NCBI GenBank assembly: GCA_002424305.1
Contig: DIQZ01000035.1
Coordinates: 40,274-86,022, forward strand
Reading direction: 5' to 3'
Length of the DNA stretch: 45,749 nucleotides
Source: Firmicutes bacterium UBA5449
GTDB lineage: Bacteria > Bacillota > SHA-98 > UBA4971
The position numbers and the translations under genes were made by a program. Of the stretch, positions 33,184-41,331 are shown in pieces. The notes beneath the pieces were generated by a model. That model had not been told where the DNA came from. It was given only the letters and a program-made list of their open reading frames with translations, and did not search any database. Within the stretch, counting starts at the first letter, position 1; every line of letters starts with the position of its first letter.

Positions 33184-34353
33184 ATGAAAGAACTAAAGAC
33201 ATTTCTTCTGATTGCAGCTGTGTTTCTCATCGTGTATTTCGCACCTGTCGATAGTCCGAGGGTGCAATCTGCAATCCTTGAGGCGTTCTACATGGTGCAG
33301 GAATACGCCAGGCAGCATGTATTGTTCTGCCTTGTCCCTGCCTTTTTCATCGCCGGGGCAATGCAGAATTTCATATCAACCAAATCGGTCATGAGGTACC
33401 TGGGTAAAGGCGCTAAGCAGTGGCTTGCATATGCTGTGGCTTCTGTTTCCGGTTCGATACTCGCAGTTTGCTCATGCACCGTTTTGCCACTGTTCATGGG
33501 TATCTACAAAAAAGGCGCAGGCTTAGGCCCTGCTTCTGCGTTTCTGTATTCAGGTCCGGCCATCAACGTCCTTGCCATAATAATGACCGCCCGCGTGTTG
33601 GGCTGGAAGCTCGGACTCGCCCGGGCAATTGGGGCAATCGTGTTCTCCGTTGTCATTGGATTGTTGATGGCGTTTATTTTCAGAGGAGAGGAAGCAGAAA
33701 GGCAGAAAGGCTTGTCATCAGCTCCTGATGATGCTGTCGGCCGTTCCCTCGGACAGACAGCCGCATACTTCGCGGTTCTCGTGGGGCTTCTCGTCTTCGC
33801 GGCCTGGGGAAGGCCACCGGAGCCCATTGGGTTCTTCTATGCTGTATTCAACCTTAAATGGATGATTGTGTTGGGACTCCTGATAATCCTCGCCTATCAG
33901 CTGTACGCATGGTTCAAGCGAGACGAACTGGGTAGTTGGATAGACTCGACGTGGGAGTTTGCGAAAAAAACTCTCCCGCTCCTGCTGGGTGGAGTCGCAG
34001 TTGCAGGTCTCCTCATGGGGAGGCCAGGCACAGATTTCGGGCTCATTCCGTCCGCATATATCTCCGGATTGGTCGGCGGGAATTCCATCTGGGCGAATTT
34101 CTTTGCGTCCATTACAGGAGCGTTCATGTACTTTGCTACTCTAACTGAAGTCCCGATTCTCCAGGGCTTGCTTGGATCGGGCATGGGGCAAGGCCCTGCT
34201 CTTGCACTGCTTCTTGCAGGACCGGCTTTGAGCTTGCCCAGCATGATCGTAATCGGTCGCATCTTAGGACTAAAAAAGACAGCAGTGTTCGTCTTGCTGG
34301 TAGTAGTAATGGCTACCATAAGCGGCATGATATTCGGGGCTATCGTCGCATAG
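33184..34353 (+). CDS. arsP: ArsP-type permease (UPF0718/PF03773)
   Basis: A 389-residue membrane protein with two sets of about four helices around a hydrophilic middle (near residues 170-190). The motif CSCTVLPLFMGIYKKGAG followed by LYSGPAINVL, and its C-terminal counterpart GPALSLPSMIVIGRILG, are diagnostic of the PF03773 permeases. Characterised members (Campylobacter ArsP) export trivalent organoarsenicals; others may handle other thiol-reactive compounds. ATG 33184 is five bases after GGTGAGG. The name is a family-level inference. Confidence 0.82.
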   Translation: MKELKTFLLIAAVFLIVYFAPVDSPRVQSAILEAFYMVQEYARQHVLFCLVPAFFIAGAMQNFISTKSVMRYLGKGAKQWLAYAVASVSGSILAVCSCTVLPLFMGIYKKGAGLGPASAFLYSGPAINVLAIIMTARVLGWKLGLARAIGAIVFSVVIGLLMAFIFRGEEAERQKGLSSAPDDAVGRSLGQTAAYFAVLVGLLVFAAWGRPPEPIGFFYAVFNLKWMIVLGLLIILAYQLYAWFKRDELGSWIDSTWEFAKKTLPLLLGGVAVAGLLMGRPGTDFGLIPSAYISGLVGGNSIWANFFASITGAFMYFATLTEVPILQGLLGSGMGQGPALALLLAGPALSLPSMIVIGRILGLKKTAVFVLLVVVMATISGMIFGAIVA

Positions 34354-34381
34354 CATCATCTTGCAAGGAGGAGATCATCTA

Positions 34382-34615
34382 ATGAAAGTTGAGATTCTGG
34401 GAACAGGCTGTCCCAAGTGCCATAGGACAGAAGAGATGATATCAGAGACCATCAAGAAGCTTGGGATTGAGGCAGAGATTATCCACGTCACTGATATCAA
34501 CGAAATAATCGAAAGGGGAGTTATGATGACCCCTGCAGTCATCATTGATGGGAAGACTGTAATGGAAGGCAAGATGCCGTCGGAGGCCCAGATACGCGCC
34601 TGGTTCCAACGTTAG
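34382..34615 (+). CDS. small CxxC thioredoxin-fold protein (TM0996/MTH895 family)
   Basis: A 77-residue thioredoxin-like protein with GTGCPKCHRTEEMI near the N terminus (CPKC redox motif), MTPAVIIDGK with the cis-proline, and the tail EGKMPSEAQIRAWF. These small redox proteins sit beside PF03773 permeases in many genomes. The SD AAGGAGG lies ten bases before ATG 34382. It may pass electrons to the permease substrate or to a reductase; the partner is unknown. A damaged relative lies at 36331-36452. Confidence 0.85.
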   Translation: MKVEILGTGCPKCHRTEEMISETIKKLGIEAEIIHVTDINEIIERGVMMTPAVIIDGKTVMEGKMPSEAQIRAWFQR

Positions 34616-34629
34616 TCTGCGCCGGCGTC

Positions 34630-34660
34630 GGGCTTGGCGTGGAGCTCAGGCGTCAAGCCC
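34630..34660 (+). repeat. GC-rich inverted repeat before the ferredoxin gene
   Basis: GGGCTTG (34630-34636) and CAAGCCC (34654-34660) are perfect complements around a 17-nt loop, and a further GGGCTT follows at 34664. No U-tract follows, so it is more likely an RNA-stability or folding element than a terminator. Confidence 0.4.
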
Positions 34661-34685
34661 GCTGGGCTTCTGGGAGGTAGAGAGT

Positions 34686-34943
34686 ATGAGGGAGTTCAAG
34701 GTTCCTCGCACAGGGATAACAGGGATACCATGGTATCCCTGTGTGGACACGGAGAAATGCGTCGGGTGCGGCGCCTGTTACGAGTTCTGCTCGCACTCGA
34801 CGTATGGGTGGGACGAAACGGCACAGAGACAGAAAGTCCGGAACCCATACAACTGCGTAGTTGGTTGCAGCTCGTGCGCGGCCCAGTGTCCGGCAGAGGC
34901 TATTGCATTTCCGCCTCTGTCGGTTCTAAAGGAGTATCTGTAG
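34686..34943 (+). CDS. 2[4Fe-4S] ferredoxin
   Basis: An 85-residue ferredoxin with C25, C28, C31, C35 (CVGCGACYEFC) and C57, C61, C64, C68 (CVVGCSSCAAQCP), plus an additional C19. The second motif has a CxxxC spacing instead of CxxC, and about 21 residues separate the two motifs. SD GGGAGG precedes ATG 34686 by eight bases. In this cluster it is a candidate source of low-potential electrons for the thioredoxin/CcdA relay. Its codons 12-19 span a perfect 24-bp palindrome. Confidence 0.88.
   Translation: MREFKVPRTGITGIPWYPCVDTEKCVGCGACYEFCSHSTYGWDETAQRQKVRNPYNCVVGCSSCAAQCPAEAIAFPPLSVLKEYL
34719..34742. repeat. perfect 24-bp palindrome within the ferredoxin gene
   Basis: ACAGGGATACCA (34719-34730) is followed immediately by its exact reverse complement TGGTATCCCTGT (34731-34742). 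A direct copy CACAGGGATA stands just upstream at 34709-34718, so two alternative pairings exist. Confidence 0.85.
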
Positions 34944-35076
34944 GTGAAGTACCGGTGATGACGAGAGTGCTTCGTGAACACCAAGAAACTACAGGCTGTC
35001 AAGGAGCTGCCCGATAGAATCACCTGCCCAGATGGGAGGCTGTAATGGACTCATGAGTGAGAGGAGAAAACGCTCG

Positions 35077-35613
35077 ATGAATTGGACGAAGACAGCGAAA
35101 ATACTGGCACCCGTCCTGATCATACTGGCGGTGGCAGGCATTTGGTGGCTGAAGAACTCACGGGACGCATTAAACGGCACCGGAAACCCGGGAACGGAGG
35201 ACAGCAACCCCGACTTCGCTCTGCATGTCACGGAAAAGATCAATCTTGAGAAATTGAAGTCTTATGGCATCCCCATAGTGATTGACTTCGGTGCCGATTC
35301 CTGCATTCCATGCAAGGAGATGGCTCCAGTACTTAGGGAACTGAACGAAGATCTCCGTGGAAAAGCCATAGTTAAGTTCGTTGATGTATGGAAATATCAG
35401 AGCCTGGCAGATGGCTATCCTGTGGCGGTAATCCCGACCCAGGTGTTCATCGATGCCAGGGGGAAGCCTTATGTGCCTTCGGATCCCAGTGTTCTAAACC
35501 TAAAGATGTACTCCATGAGGGACACCAATGAGCATGTGTTCACCACACATGAAGGAGGCCTTACCAGGGGTCAACTCTTATCGATTCTAGAGGAGATGGG
35601 TCTGGAGAGATGA
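35077..35613 (+). CDS. membrane-anchored thioredoxin-like protein
   Basis: A 178-residue protein with an N-terminal anchor (WTKTAKILAPVLIILAVAGI) and a thioredoxin domain whose active site is FGADSCIPCKEMAP (CIPC), with the cis-proline in AVIPTQVFIDARG. ATG 35077 follows GAGGAG by ten bases and starts just before the anchor; earlier in-frame ATGs at 35032 and 35053 have poorer SD sites. The next gene, ccdA, overlaps by 4 bp, so the pair likely forms a trans-membrane thiol relay with the thioredoxin domain outside. Confidence 0.87.
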   Translation: MNWTKTAKILAPVLIILAVAGIWWLKNSRDALNGTGNPGTEDSNPDFALHVTEKINLEKLKSYGIPIVIDFGADSCIPCKEMAPVLRELNEDLRGKAIVKFVDVWKYQSLADGYPVAVIPTQVFIDARGKPYVPSDPSVLNLKMYSMRDTNEHVFTTHEGGLTRGQLLSILEEMGLER

Positions 35614-36311
35614 ATGCTGTTGTGAACCAGTGGCTTGAGTGGTTCTCATCGTCCATTACCACGAACTCCTGGTTGGCCCCGGCCCTCGCACTCTTGGCAG
35701 GGGTGGTCACTTCATTCACCCCGTGCGCGCTTACCAGTGTTCCTCTGGTGATAGGATATGTGGGGGGCACGGCACAGCGGAATGTAAGGAAAGCTTTTGG
35801 GCTATCAGCTACTTTCTCAGCGGGGATGGCAGTCACGTTCACCATTCTAGGAACTGCTGCCTCACTGTTGGGCAGACTCATGCAGGGTGCCGGAGGCTGG
35901 TGGTATCTGATTCTCGGAGTGTTAATGGTCCTGATGGCGCTTCAAACCTGGGAGATTTTCAACTTCATCCCGTCCACGTATGCGGTAAGCAACACCACCA
36001 GGCGCGGATTTCTGGGGGCATTTCTTGCCGGGATTTTGGGCGGTTTTTTCTCTTCGCCCTGCGCAACTCCGGTTCTGGTTGTTCTCCTCGGAATTGTTGC
36101 AAGGGAAGGTAGTCTGGCGTGGGGCATGATGCTTCTGCTGCTGTATTCAATCGGGCATAGTGTACTAGTGATAATAGCCGGTACGTCCATTGGTTTTGTG
36201 CAGCGACTGTCTTCCAGTGAACGATATGGCGCACTCCGTAACGTTCTAAGGATTGCTGTGGGAGCGGTGATGCTGTTAATAGCGTTCTATATGTTCTACT
36301 TAGGATTTTAG
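35610..36311 (+). CDS. ccdA: CcdA/DsbD-type trans-membrane thiol electron carrier
   Basis: A 233-residue protein with six membrane helices. The two conserved membrane cysteines appear in TSFTPCALTSVPLVIGYVGG and FFSSPCATPVLVVLL, as in CcdA. It moves electrons from cytoplasmic thioredoxin to thiols outside. In this cluster it would feed the membrane-anchored thioredoxin; cytochrome c maturation genes are absent, so a role in arsenic handling or in loading the redox proteins is more likely. Confidence 0.9.
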   Translation: MNAVVNQWLEWFSSSITTNSWLAPALALLAGVVTSFTPCALTSVPLVIGYVGGTAQRNVRKAFGLSATFSAGMAVTFTILGTAASLLGRLMQGAGGWWYLILGVLMVLMALQTWEIFNFIPSTYAVSNTTRRGFLGAFLAGILGGFFSSPCATPVLVVLLGIVAREGSLAWGMMLLLLYSIGHSVLVIIAGTSIGFVQRLSSSERYGALRNVLRIAVGAVMLLIAFYMFYLGF

Positions 36312-36330
36312 AAAGTGGAGTATCAGCACT

Positions 36331-36452
36331 ATCAAGATATTGGGTTCACGCTGTGGTAGCTGCACGGCTCAGATGACGAGAGGGTGGTATCCTTCGGTAA
36401 GGTGCTGAAACCCAGAGAGATTATAAAGATTCCGGAAGGTGTGAGAAAGTGA
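36331..36452 (+). pseudogene. decayed small CxxC thioredoxin-fold gene (internal deletion and frameshift)
   Basis: One frame from 36331 reads IKILGSRCGSCTAQ, the N-terminal strand and CxxC of the TM0996-type redox protein. Another frame ending at the TGA 36450-36452 reads VVSFGKVLKPREIIKI, the C-terminal end of the same fold (compare VVSSGKVLSPEEI in relatives). About 45 residues between them are missing and the frames differ. There is no usable start codon. The TGA overlaps the start of the DUF2703 gene, as an intact coupled gene would. Confidence 0.72.
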
Positions 36453-36958
36453 ACGTGGATTGCTGTTCAGAGGGTGTATCCTGCTGTTGTTCAAAACGCG
36501 AACGGCGCACTGTTCAGATAGATTTCTTATATCTGGACTTAAACGTGTGTACGAGATGCATAGGCACTGATGCCAGTCTTGACGAAGCTATTGAGGAAGT
36601 GTCGGGCGTGCTGAAAACGGCCGGGTTCGATGTGGTGGTGAATAAGGTCAATATCACTTCAAAGGAATTGGCCGTCAAGTACGAATTCGTGAGCTCACCC
36701 ACGATTCGAGTGAACGGCAGGGACATTCAGCCTGACGTGAGGGAGTCGACCTGCGAAAGCTGTGGAGACCTATGCGGAGATAGTGTGGACTGTAGGGTTT
36801 GGATGCATGACGGAACAGAACACCGAGTGCCCCCAAAGGAGTTCATAGTCAACGCGATCCTGCGAGAGGTCTATTCGGAGGATACCCGAACTTCGGTTCA
36901 GGACAAGCGCGAATACCGAATTCCTCATAACATTGAGGTGTTCTTTCGGGGACGCTAG
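36449..36958 (+). CDS. cysteine-rich DUF2703 thioredoxin-fold protein
   Basis: A 169-residue protein with ten cysteines: C5, C6, C12-C14 in a short N-terminal tail, C34 and C37 in a CTRC site at the end of the first strand, and C102, C105, C109, C115 in STCESCGDLCGDSVDC. SSPTIRVNG supplies the cis-proline of a thioredoxin fold. DUF2703 genes recur in arsenic loci of anaerobes, but the function is not established; metalloid binding or disulfide exchange is an inference. GTG 36449 follows GGAAGG by nine bases. Confidence 0.8.
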   Translation: MNVDCCSEGVSCCCSKRERRTVQIDFLYLDLNVCTRCIGTDASLDEAIEEVSGVLKTAGFDVVVNKVNITSKELAVKYEFVSSPTIRVNGRDIQPDVRESTCESCGDLCGDSVDCRVWMHDGTEHRVPPKEFIVNAILREVYSEDTRTSVQDKREYRIPHNIEVFFRGR

Positions 36959-37019
36959 GCTGTGTCCGAGAGCACAACGGAGTTTCTCTTGAGTCCGGTC
37001 TGGGTGTGCGTCGCTATTG

Positions 37020-37050
37020 TTGCCCAAATGGTACAATGGCAATATAGCCG
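37020..37050 (+). promoter_or_regulatory. candidate second promoter with an ArsR half-site, before acr3
   Basis: TTGCCC (37020-37025), 17 nt, TATAGC (37043-37048). The -10 region contains AATATAGCC (37041-37049), identical to nine bases of the arsR operator, and ATGGC stands just upstream at 37035-37039. Both signals are weak alone; together they suggest separate control of the efflux pump. Confidence 0.35.
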
Positions 37051-37086
37051 CGGATAGGCAATTTAGAGACTGTAGAGGTGAATAAG

Positions 37087-38172
37087 GTGACTACATCTGA
37101 TACTGAAGCTGTTGATCTCAAAGAAAGCGGTGGACTTGGTTTTTTCGAAAGGTACCTAACAGCATGGGTCGCGATATGCATTGTGTTGGGCGTACTCATT
37201 GGAACCAAATTCCCCGGATTCCCGGAGGCCTTGAGCGAACTCGAATATGCGCATGTATCGATTCCAGTCGCTGTACTAATCTGGTTCATGATCTATCCCA
37301 TGATGGTACAGATCGATTTTGGCAGCATAGTCAAGACGGGGAGGAATCCCAAGGGACTAATAGTTACTCTGGTCGTGAATTGGGTGATCAAGCCCTTCAC
37401 CATGCTTGGCCTGGCCTGGCTGTTCTTGAAGGTGGTCTTCGCCAGATGGATACCTGCCGACCTTGCCGGTCAGTACATTGCAGGTGCAATTTTCCTGGGA
37501 GCTGCTCCCTGCACGGCTATGGTATTCGTGTGGAGTTACCTCAGCGAAGGCAATCCCGCTCATACGCTGGTACAAGTAGCCATCAACGACCTCGTACTAC
37601 TTTTCCTTTATGCCCCGATAGTGATTTTCCAGCTCGGCCTGACAGAGCTGAGAGTGCCATACGACACAATTCTGTTGTCAGTCGTCTTGTACGTCGTCAT
37701 TCCTCTGGTTGCAGGTTACGCTACCAGGAGACGGATAATCAAGACCAGAGGCGAGGAGTGGCTCAAGGACTCCTTCCTTCCCAAGCTAAAACCGTTCACC
37801 ATCATCGGTCTGTTGCTGACGTTGATAATCTTGTTCTCCTTCCAAGGTGAAACAATAATCAAAAACCCGCTTCACATCCTGTTGATCGCAGTACCTATGA
37901 CAATACAGACCTACCTCATCTTTGCAGTGGCCTATCTGTGGTGCCGTGGGTGGAAGGTGGATCGTACTGTTGCGGCTCCTGCAGCCATGATCGGTGCCAG
38001 TAACTTCTTTGAGTTGGCAGTTGCAGTGGCTATATCGCTATTCGGACTCGGTTCAGGAGCTGCGCTGGCTACTGTGGTAGGAGTACTTGAGGAGGTTCCC
38101 ATAATGCTCAGCCTAGTGGCAATCGCCAACAAAACGAAGCACTGGTTTCCTGAACCTGGAGACCCAAGGTAG
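37087..38172 (+). CDS. acr3: arsenite efflux transporter ACR3
   Basis: A 361-residue ACR3 (bile-acid/arsenite transporter superfamily) with ten membrane helices. GAAPCTAMVFVWSYLSEGNP carries the conserved cysteine, and the matching second crossover helix has ASNFFELAVAVAISLFG. VLEEVPIMLSL closes the protein, also family-typical. It expels As(III) using the membrane gradient. GTG 37087 is five bases after GAGGTGA; GTG 37078 lies inside that SD. Last gene of the island. Confidence 0.94.
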   Translation: MTTSDTEAVDLKESGGLGFFERYLTAWVAICIVLGVLIGTKFPGFPEALSELEYAHVSIPVAVLIWFMIYPMMVQIDFGSIVKTGRNPKGLIVTLVVNWVIKPFTMLGLAWLFLKVVFARWIPADLAGQYIAGAIFLGAAPCTAMVFVWSYLSEGNPAHTLVQVAINDLVLLFLYAPIVIFQLGLTELRVPYDTILLSVVLYVVIPLVAGYATRRRIIKTRGEEWLKDSFLPKLKPFTIIGLLLTLIILFSFQGETIIKNPLHILLIAVPMTIQTYLIFAVAYLWCRGWKVDRTVAAPAAMIGASNFFELAVAVAISLFGLGSGAALATVVGVLEEVPIMLSLVAIANKTKHWFPEPGDPR

Positions 38173-38195
38173 GGGCACGCCTCAAAGGCTGCCCC
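38172..38195 (+). terminator. probable terminator of the arsenic island
   Basis: GGGGCA (38172-38177) pairs with TGCCCC (38190-38195); the intervening bases add GCC/GGC, giving a stem of nine pairs starting at the acr3 stop codon. The following CTCCGTCTTCGTT is only moderately U-rich, so it may be an inefficient terminator or a stability hairpin. It also separates the island from the convergent efp. Confidence 0.45.
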
Positions 38196-38280
38196 CTCCG
38201 TCTTCGTTACGTCTAACATATTCGTCGCCTATAGGATGAAAGAGCCAACAATGGATACCCCACACATAATGCAGGATAGG

Positions 38281-38838
38281 TTATGCTCGCTCCAGATACT
38301 GACCGGTTCGCGTATCTACCCTTATCACATCTCCGATATTAACAAACAGCGGTACCTGCACCACCGCTCCGGTCTCCAAGGTGGCAGGTTTGGTGCCACC
38401 GCTTGCAGTGTCACCGCGTAGGCCTGGATCTGTATCTGAGACAGCAAGCTCTACGGAGTTTGGAAGTTCAACTCCAAGGGGAGCCCCCTCATACATCTGG
38501 ACACCGATTATCATATTCTCCTTGAGGTATTTCTTATTATCCCCAAGCTTTTCATCGTTAAGATTTATCTGATCATACGTAGAGGTGTCCATGAAGAAAT
38601 TATCTTCGCCTGAACTATAAAGGTACTGCATCTCGCGGTACTCAATATGGGCTCTGGGGACCTTTTCGCCTGCTCGGAATGTCCTCTCTATTGTAAACCC
38701 GGTCTTAACATTCCTCAGTTTGGATCTGACAAAAGCAGACCCTTTTCCGGGTTTTACATGCTGAAACTCAACAACGGAATATACCTCCCCCTCAAGCTCA
38801 ATAGTGAGACCTGTATGAAATTCGTTAGTTGAAATCAC
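38281..38838 (-). CDS. efp: elongation factor P
   Basis: A 185-residue EF-P with three beta-barrel domains. Domain I has VVEFQHVKPGKGSAFVRSKL, whose loop lysine (PGKG) reaches the ribosomal peptidyl-transferase centre; the C-terminal signature region includes DVIRVDTRTGQYLERA. It rescues ribosomes stalled at polyproline. In related Firmicutes efp directly precedes spoIIIAA; here the arsenic island separates them. Confidence 0.96.
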   Translation of the reverse strand: MISTNEFHTGLTIELEGEVYSVVEFQHVKPGKGSAFVRSKLRNVKTGFTIERTFRAGEKVPRAHIEYREMQYLYSSGEDNFFMDTSTYDQINLNDEKLGDNKKYLKENMIIGVQMYEGAPLGVELPNSVELAVSDTDPGLRGDTASGGTKPATLETGAVVQVPLFVNIGDVIRVDTRTGQYLERA

Positions 38839-38978
38839 ATAACCACCTCCGGCATGGACGATTCACACTTTTCTTACTTCGCGTCAAACCTAGATTGTCC
38901 TTTCAAGTCCCTAAATATATGATACCAGTATACGGATCATCCCGTACATTGGCCTTAGCACACAGCGAAAAGATTGCA

Positions 38979-40049
38979 TCAGAGTTCTATGAGCTCCTTG
39001 GACGAACTTGTAAGATTTCGGATACCGTCTTCCTCAACTACGACAAGATCCTCAATCCTAACGCCTGCGAAACCCGGTACATATATGCCGGGTTCAACGG
39101 TAACCACCATTCCCGGAAGTAGCTTTTCCGTGGCTGTAACAGAAAGCCTGGGTTCTTCATGTATGGCAAGCCCGACCCCGTGACCCAGTCCGTGACCGAA
39201 ATTCTCACCGTATCCTGCATCCTCTATAACCTTCCTGGCGAGAGCGTCAATTTCCTGACCGGTTCTCCCCGGTCGAATACCTTGCAAGGCAGTTTCCTGT
39301 GCCCGGAGTACTATGTCGTAGATCTCACGCTGTTTGGGTGATGCCTTCCCCAGCGAAACAGTACGAGTCATGTCGCCTCTGTAACCATGATAGATTGCGC
39401 CAAAATCCATCACTACCAGTTCACCTTTGGCCAACTTCTTAGAAGAAGCCACTCCGTGAGGCATGGCTCCGCGTTCTCCTGATGCAACAATTACGTCAAA
39501 GCCTATACCCTCTGCGCCATTCTTCCTCATAAACCACTCTATCTCAAGGGCTACCTCAATTTCAGTCATACCCGGTTTGATTATGTCAAGAACGTGAGAA
39601 AATGCCGCATCCCCTAAAGCTTCTGCTTTGCGAATGGCATCAATTTCATGTTCATCTTTCACTGTGCGTATCATCTCAACTATACCTTCTGTAGGAACCA
39701 GCTCTACCCCGTCAAGTGCAGACGAAAACATGTCATGCTGCTTGTATGTGACAACGTCCCTCTCAAAACCAAGCTTGTTGATGCCGGCGTCTGTCACTAT
39801 CTCTCTTAGGGTATCTGCTATTTTCAACCCGTGCTCAACAACACGAAATTCAGGCGCCTGCAAAGTCGCTTGCTCCACATATCGAAAATCCGTGATGAAA
39901 TACGCGTGATCCTTGGAAATCACCGTGACCCCTGCAGAGCCTGTAAATCCCGTTATATAGCGCCTATTCTCAGGTCTTGTTATGAGAAGCCCGTCAACTC
40001 CCGCAGATGATAACCTGTCTCGAAGTGCAACTAGTCTATTCTTCACCAT
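38979..40049 (-). CDS. Xaa-Pro aminopeptidase / M24 metallopeptidase
   Basis: A 356-residue M24-family peptidase. The creatinase-like N-terminal domain precedes the pita-bread domain with VVMDFGAIYHGYRGDMTRTV (two Asp ligands), GHGLGHGVGLAIHEEPRLS (His), VTVEPGIYVPG (Glu) and GVRIEDLVVV (Glu), so all five metal ligands are present. It removes N-terminal residues before proline. The start overlaps the pilQ-like stop by 14 bp. Its place before efp is common in Firmicutes. Confidence 0.93.
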   Translation of the reverse strand: MVKNRLVALRDRLSSAGVDGLLITRPENRRYITGFTGSAGVTVISKDHAYFITDFRYVEQATLQAPEFRVVEHGLKIADTLREIVTDAGINKLGFERDVVTYKQHDMFSSALDGVELVPTEGIVEMIRTVKDEHEIDAIRKAEALGDAAFSHVLDIIKPGMTEIEVALEIEWFMRKNGAEGIGFDVIVASGERGAMPHGVASSKKLAKGELVVMDFGAIYHGYRGDMTRTVSLGKASPKQREIYDIVLRAQETALQGIRPGRTGQEIDALARKVIEDAGYGENFGHGLGHGVGLAIHEEPRLSVTATEKLLPGMVVTVEPGIYVPGFAGVRIEDLVVVEEDGIRNLTSSSKELIEL

Positions 40050-41331
40050 TGTACTTAAACTCCTCTAAATGTATATTCTGTTCATCGATGTGGTCAGATA
40101 GTAAGTTCTCTTCATCTACTGTTACTATGCGCGGTGTTACGAATATGACCATCTCCGTCTCTTTGGTGTCCAGCCTCTTATTTTGGAAAAGCATTCCCAA
40201 GAGAGGGATATCCCCAAGTATAGGAAGTTTCAGGATACTCTCTATTTCCTCACGCTGAAGAAGACCCGCTATCGCAATGGTCTCGCCATCACGAACAGTC
40301 GCCACAAGATCCGCCTCACGGGTTCTTACATGAGGGAATCCTTGGGTTTGCTCCTTCCCCAGAATCGATGAGACTTCAGGACGTATCCTCACAGTTATAA
40401 GACCGTTTCTATTCACCCGAGGCGTTATAACAAGTTTGACACCTGCTTCAATGAAAGATACCTCTTGAGTCGGCCCTCCGGTTTCACCCGCATCGGATAT
40501 GATGACAGGTATCTTGTCGCCTATGAAGACTCTGGCTTCCGTCCCATCAAGCGTGGTAGTGCTTGGTCTTGCAATTGTCACAGCTTTTCCGGAGTCCTCA
40601 AGCATCTTCAAGAACGCACCCACTGCAAGAGATATTCCCTGGAAAATGCCGGTTGTCGGGTCTGTCCTTATGTAGATTCGTCCAAACCCGCCATACTCTC
40701 CCGCTTCCTGAAAGCTAATCCCATACTGGTCTAATGCATCTTTGGCAATCTCTTCAAGCCTTGCATCAATTCGCACCATGGGAATAGGGACGTCGAGTTT
40801 TTGAACGATCTTTTCCGCCTCATCAAGCTCCACGGATATCCCTGTTACAATAACAGAGTTCGTACGGGAGTCCAGCTGAATTCTGTCGGGGGAAACTACC
40901 AATTTCAGCGCATCTTTCATATCTTGAGGAGAAGCATAATGCAGCTTAAAGATCCTGGTTTCAACATGGTCAAACCCGGTTCTAAACCTATCAGGCAGGC
41001 CTACGACAAGAGTGTTACCTACATACCTATAGTCGAGTCCTGTAGCCCGTGTAACTAACTCCACTGCATCAACTACAGGAACCCCTTTGAGTGAAAGTGA
41101 AATCTCACCGCGCACAGAAGGGTCAGAGACAATATTGACACCACCCAATTCTGCCAGGATCTTCAAGACGTCTCTTACGTCAGCGCCCTTAAGTTCAATG
41201 GTGACCGGATTGCCTTCCAGTCGTTCCCCTTGCGCCAAAGCGGCAAATGGTATATTTGTCATACCTAACGCTATTAGAAGGACTATCGCGACAAGCCTAA
41301 TACACCTGGCACTCCTTGTCCCATTCATCAT
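40036..41331 (-). CDS. pilQ: PilQ/GspD-family secretin
   Basis: A 431-residue secretin with a signal peptide (hydrophobic around residues 12-32, ending ALAQ). An STN/secretin-N domain follows (VTIELKGADVRDVLKILAEL), then a second small N domain. The C-terminal secretin domain has EADLVATVRDGETIAIAGLL, LPILGDIPLLGMLF and ETEMVIFVTPRIV. Secretins form gated outer-membrane pores for pili or secretion. It is shorter than proteobacterial PilQ and lacks AMIN domains. It overlaps the PilP-like gene upstream. Similar genes occur in some Clostridia, though the host shows no other outer-membrane gene here. Confidence 0.9.
   Translation of the reverse strand: MMNGTRSARCIRLVAIVLLIALGMTNIPFAALAQGERLEGNPVTIELKGADVRDVLKILAELGGVNIVSDPSVRGEISLSLKGVPVVDAVELVTRATGLDYRYVGNTLVVGLPDRFRTGFDHVETRIFKLHYASPQDMKDALKLVVSPDRIQLDSRTNSVIVTGISVELDEAEKIVQKLDVPIPMVRIDARLEEIAKDALDQYGISFQEAGEYGGFGRIYIRTDPTTGIFQGISLAVGAFLKMLEDSGKAVTIARPSTTTLDGTEARVFIGDKIPVIISDAGETGGPTQEVSFIEAGVKLVITPRVNRNGLITVRIRPEVSSILGKEQTQGFPHVRTREADLVATVRDGETIAIAGLLQREEIESILKLPILGDIPLLGMLFQNKRLDTKETEMVIFVTPRIVTVDEENLLSDHIDEQNIHLEEFKYNGEE

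Noticed and set aside
34712..34724. Thirteen bases identical to the core of the I-SceI homing endonuclease site
   Set aside because: The remaining bases of the 18-bp site do not match, the stretch encodes ferredoxin residues, and no homing endonuclease gene or intron is present.
34974..35045. Short frame starting GTG that would encode a 23-residue peptide with TCPDG near its end
   Set aside because: The SD is poor and the peptide is too short to judge; it could be a remnant but nothing ties it to a family.
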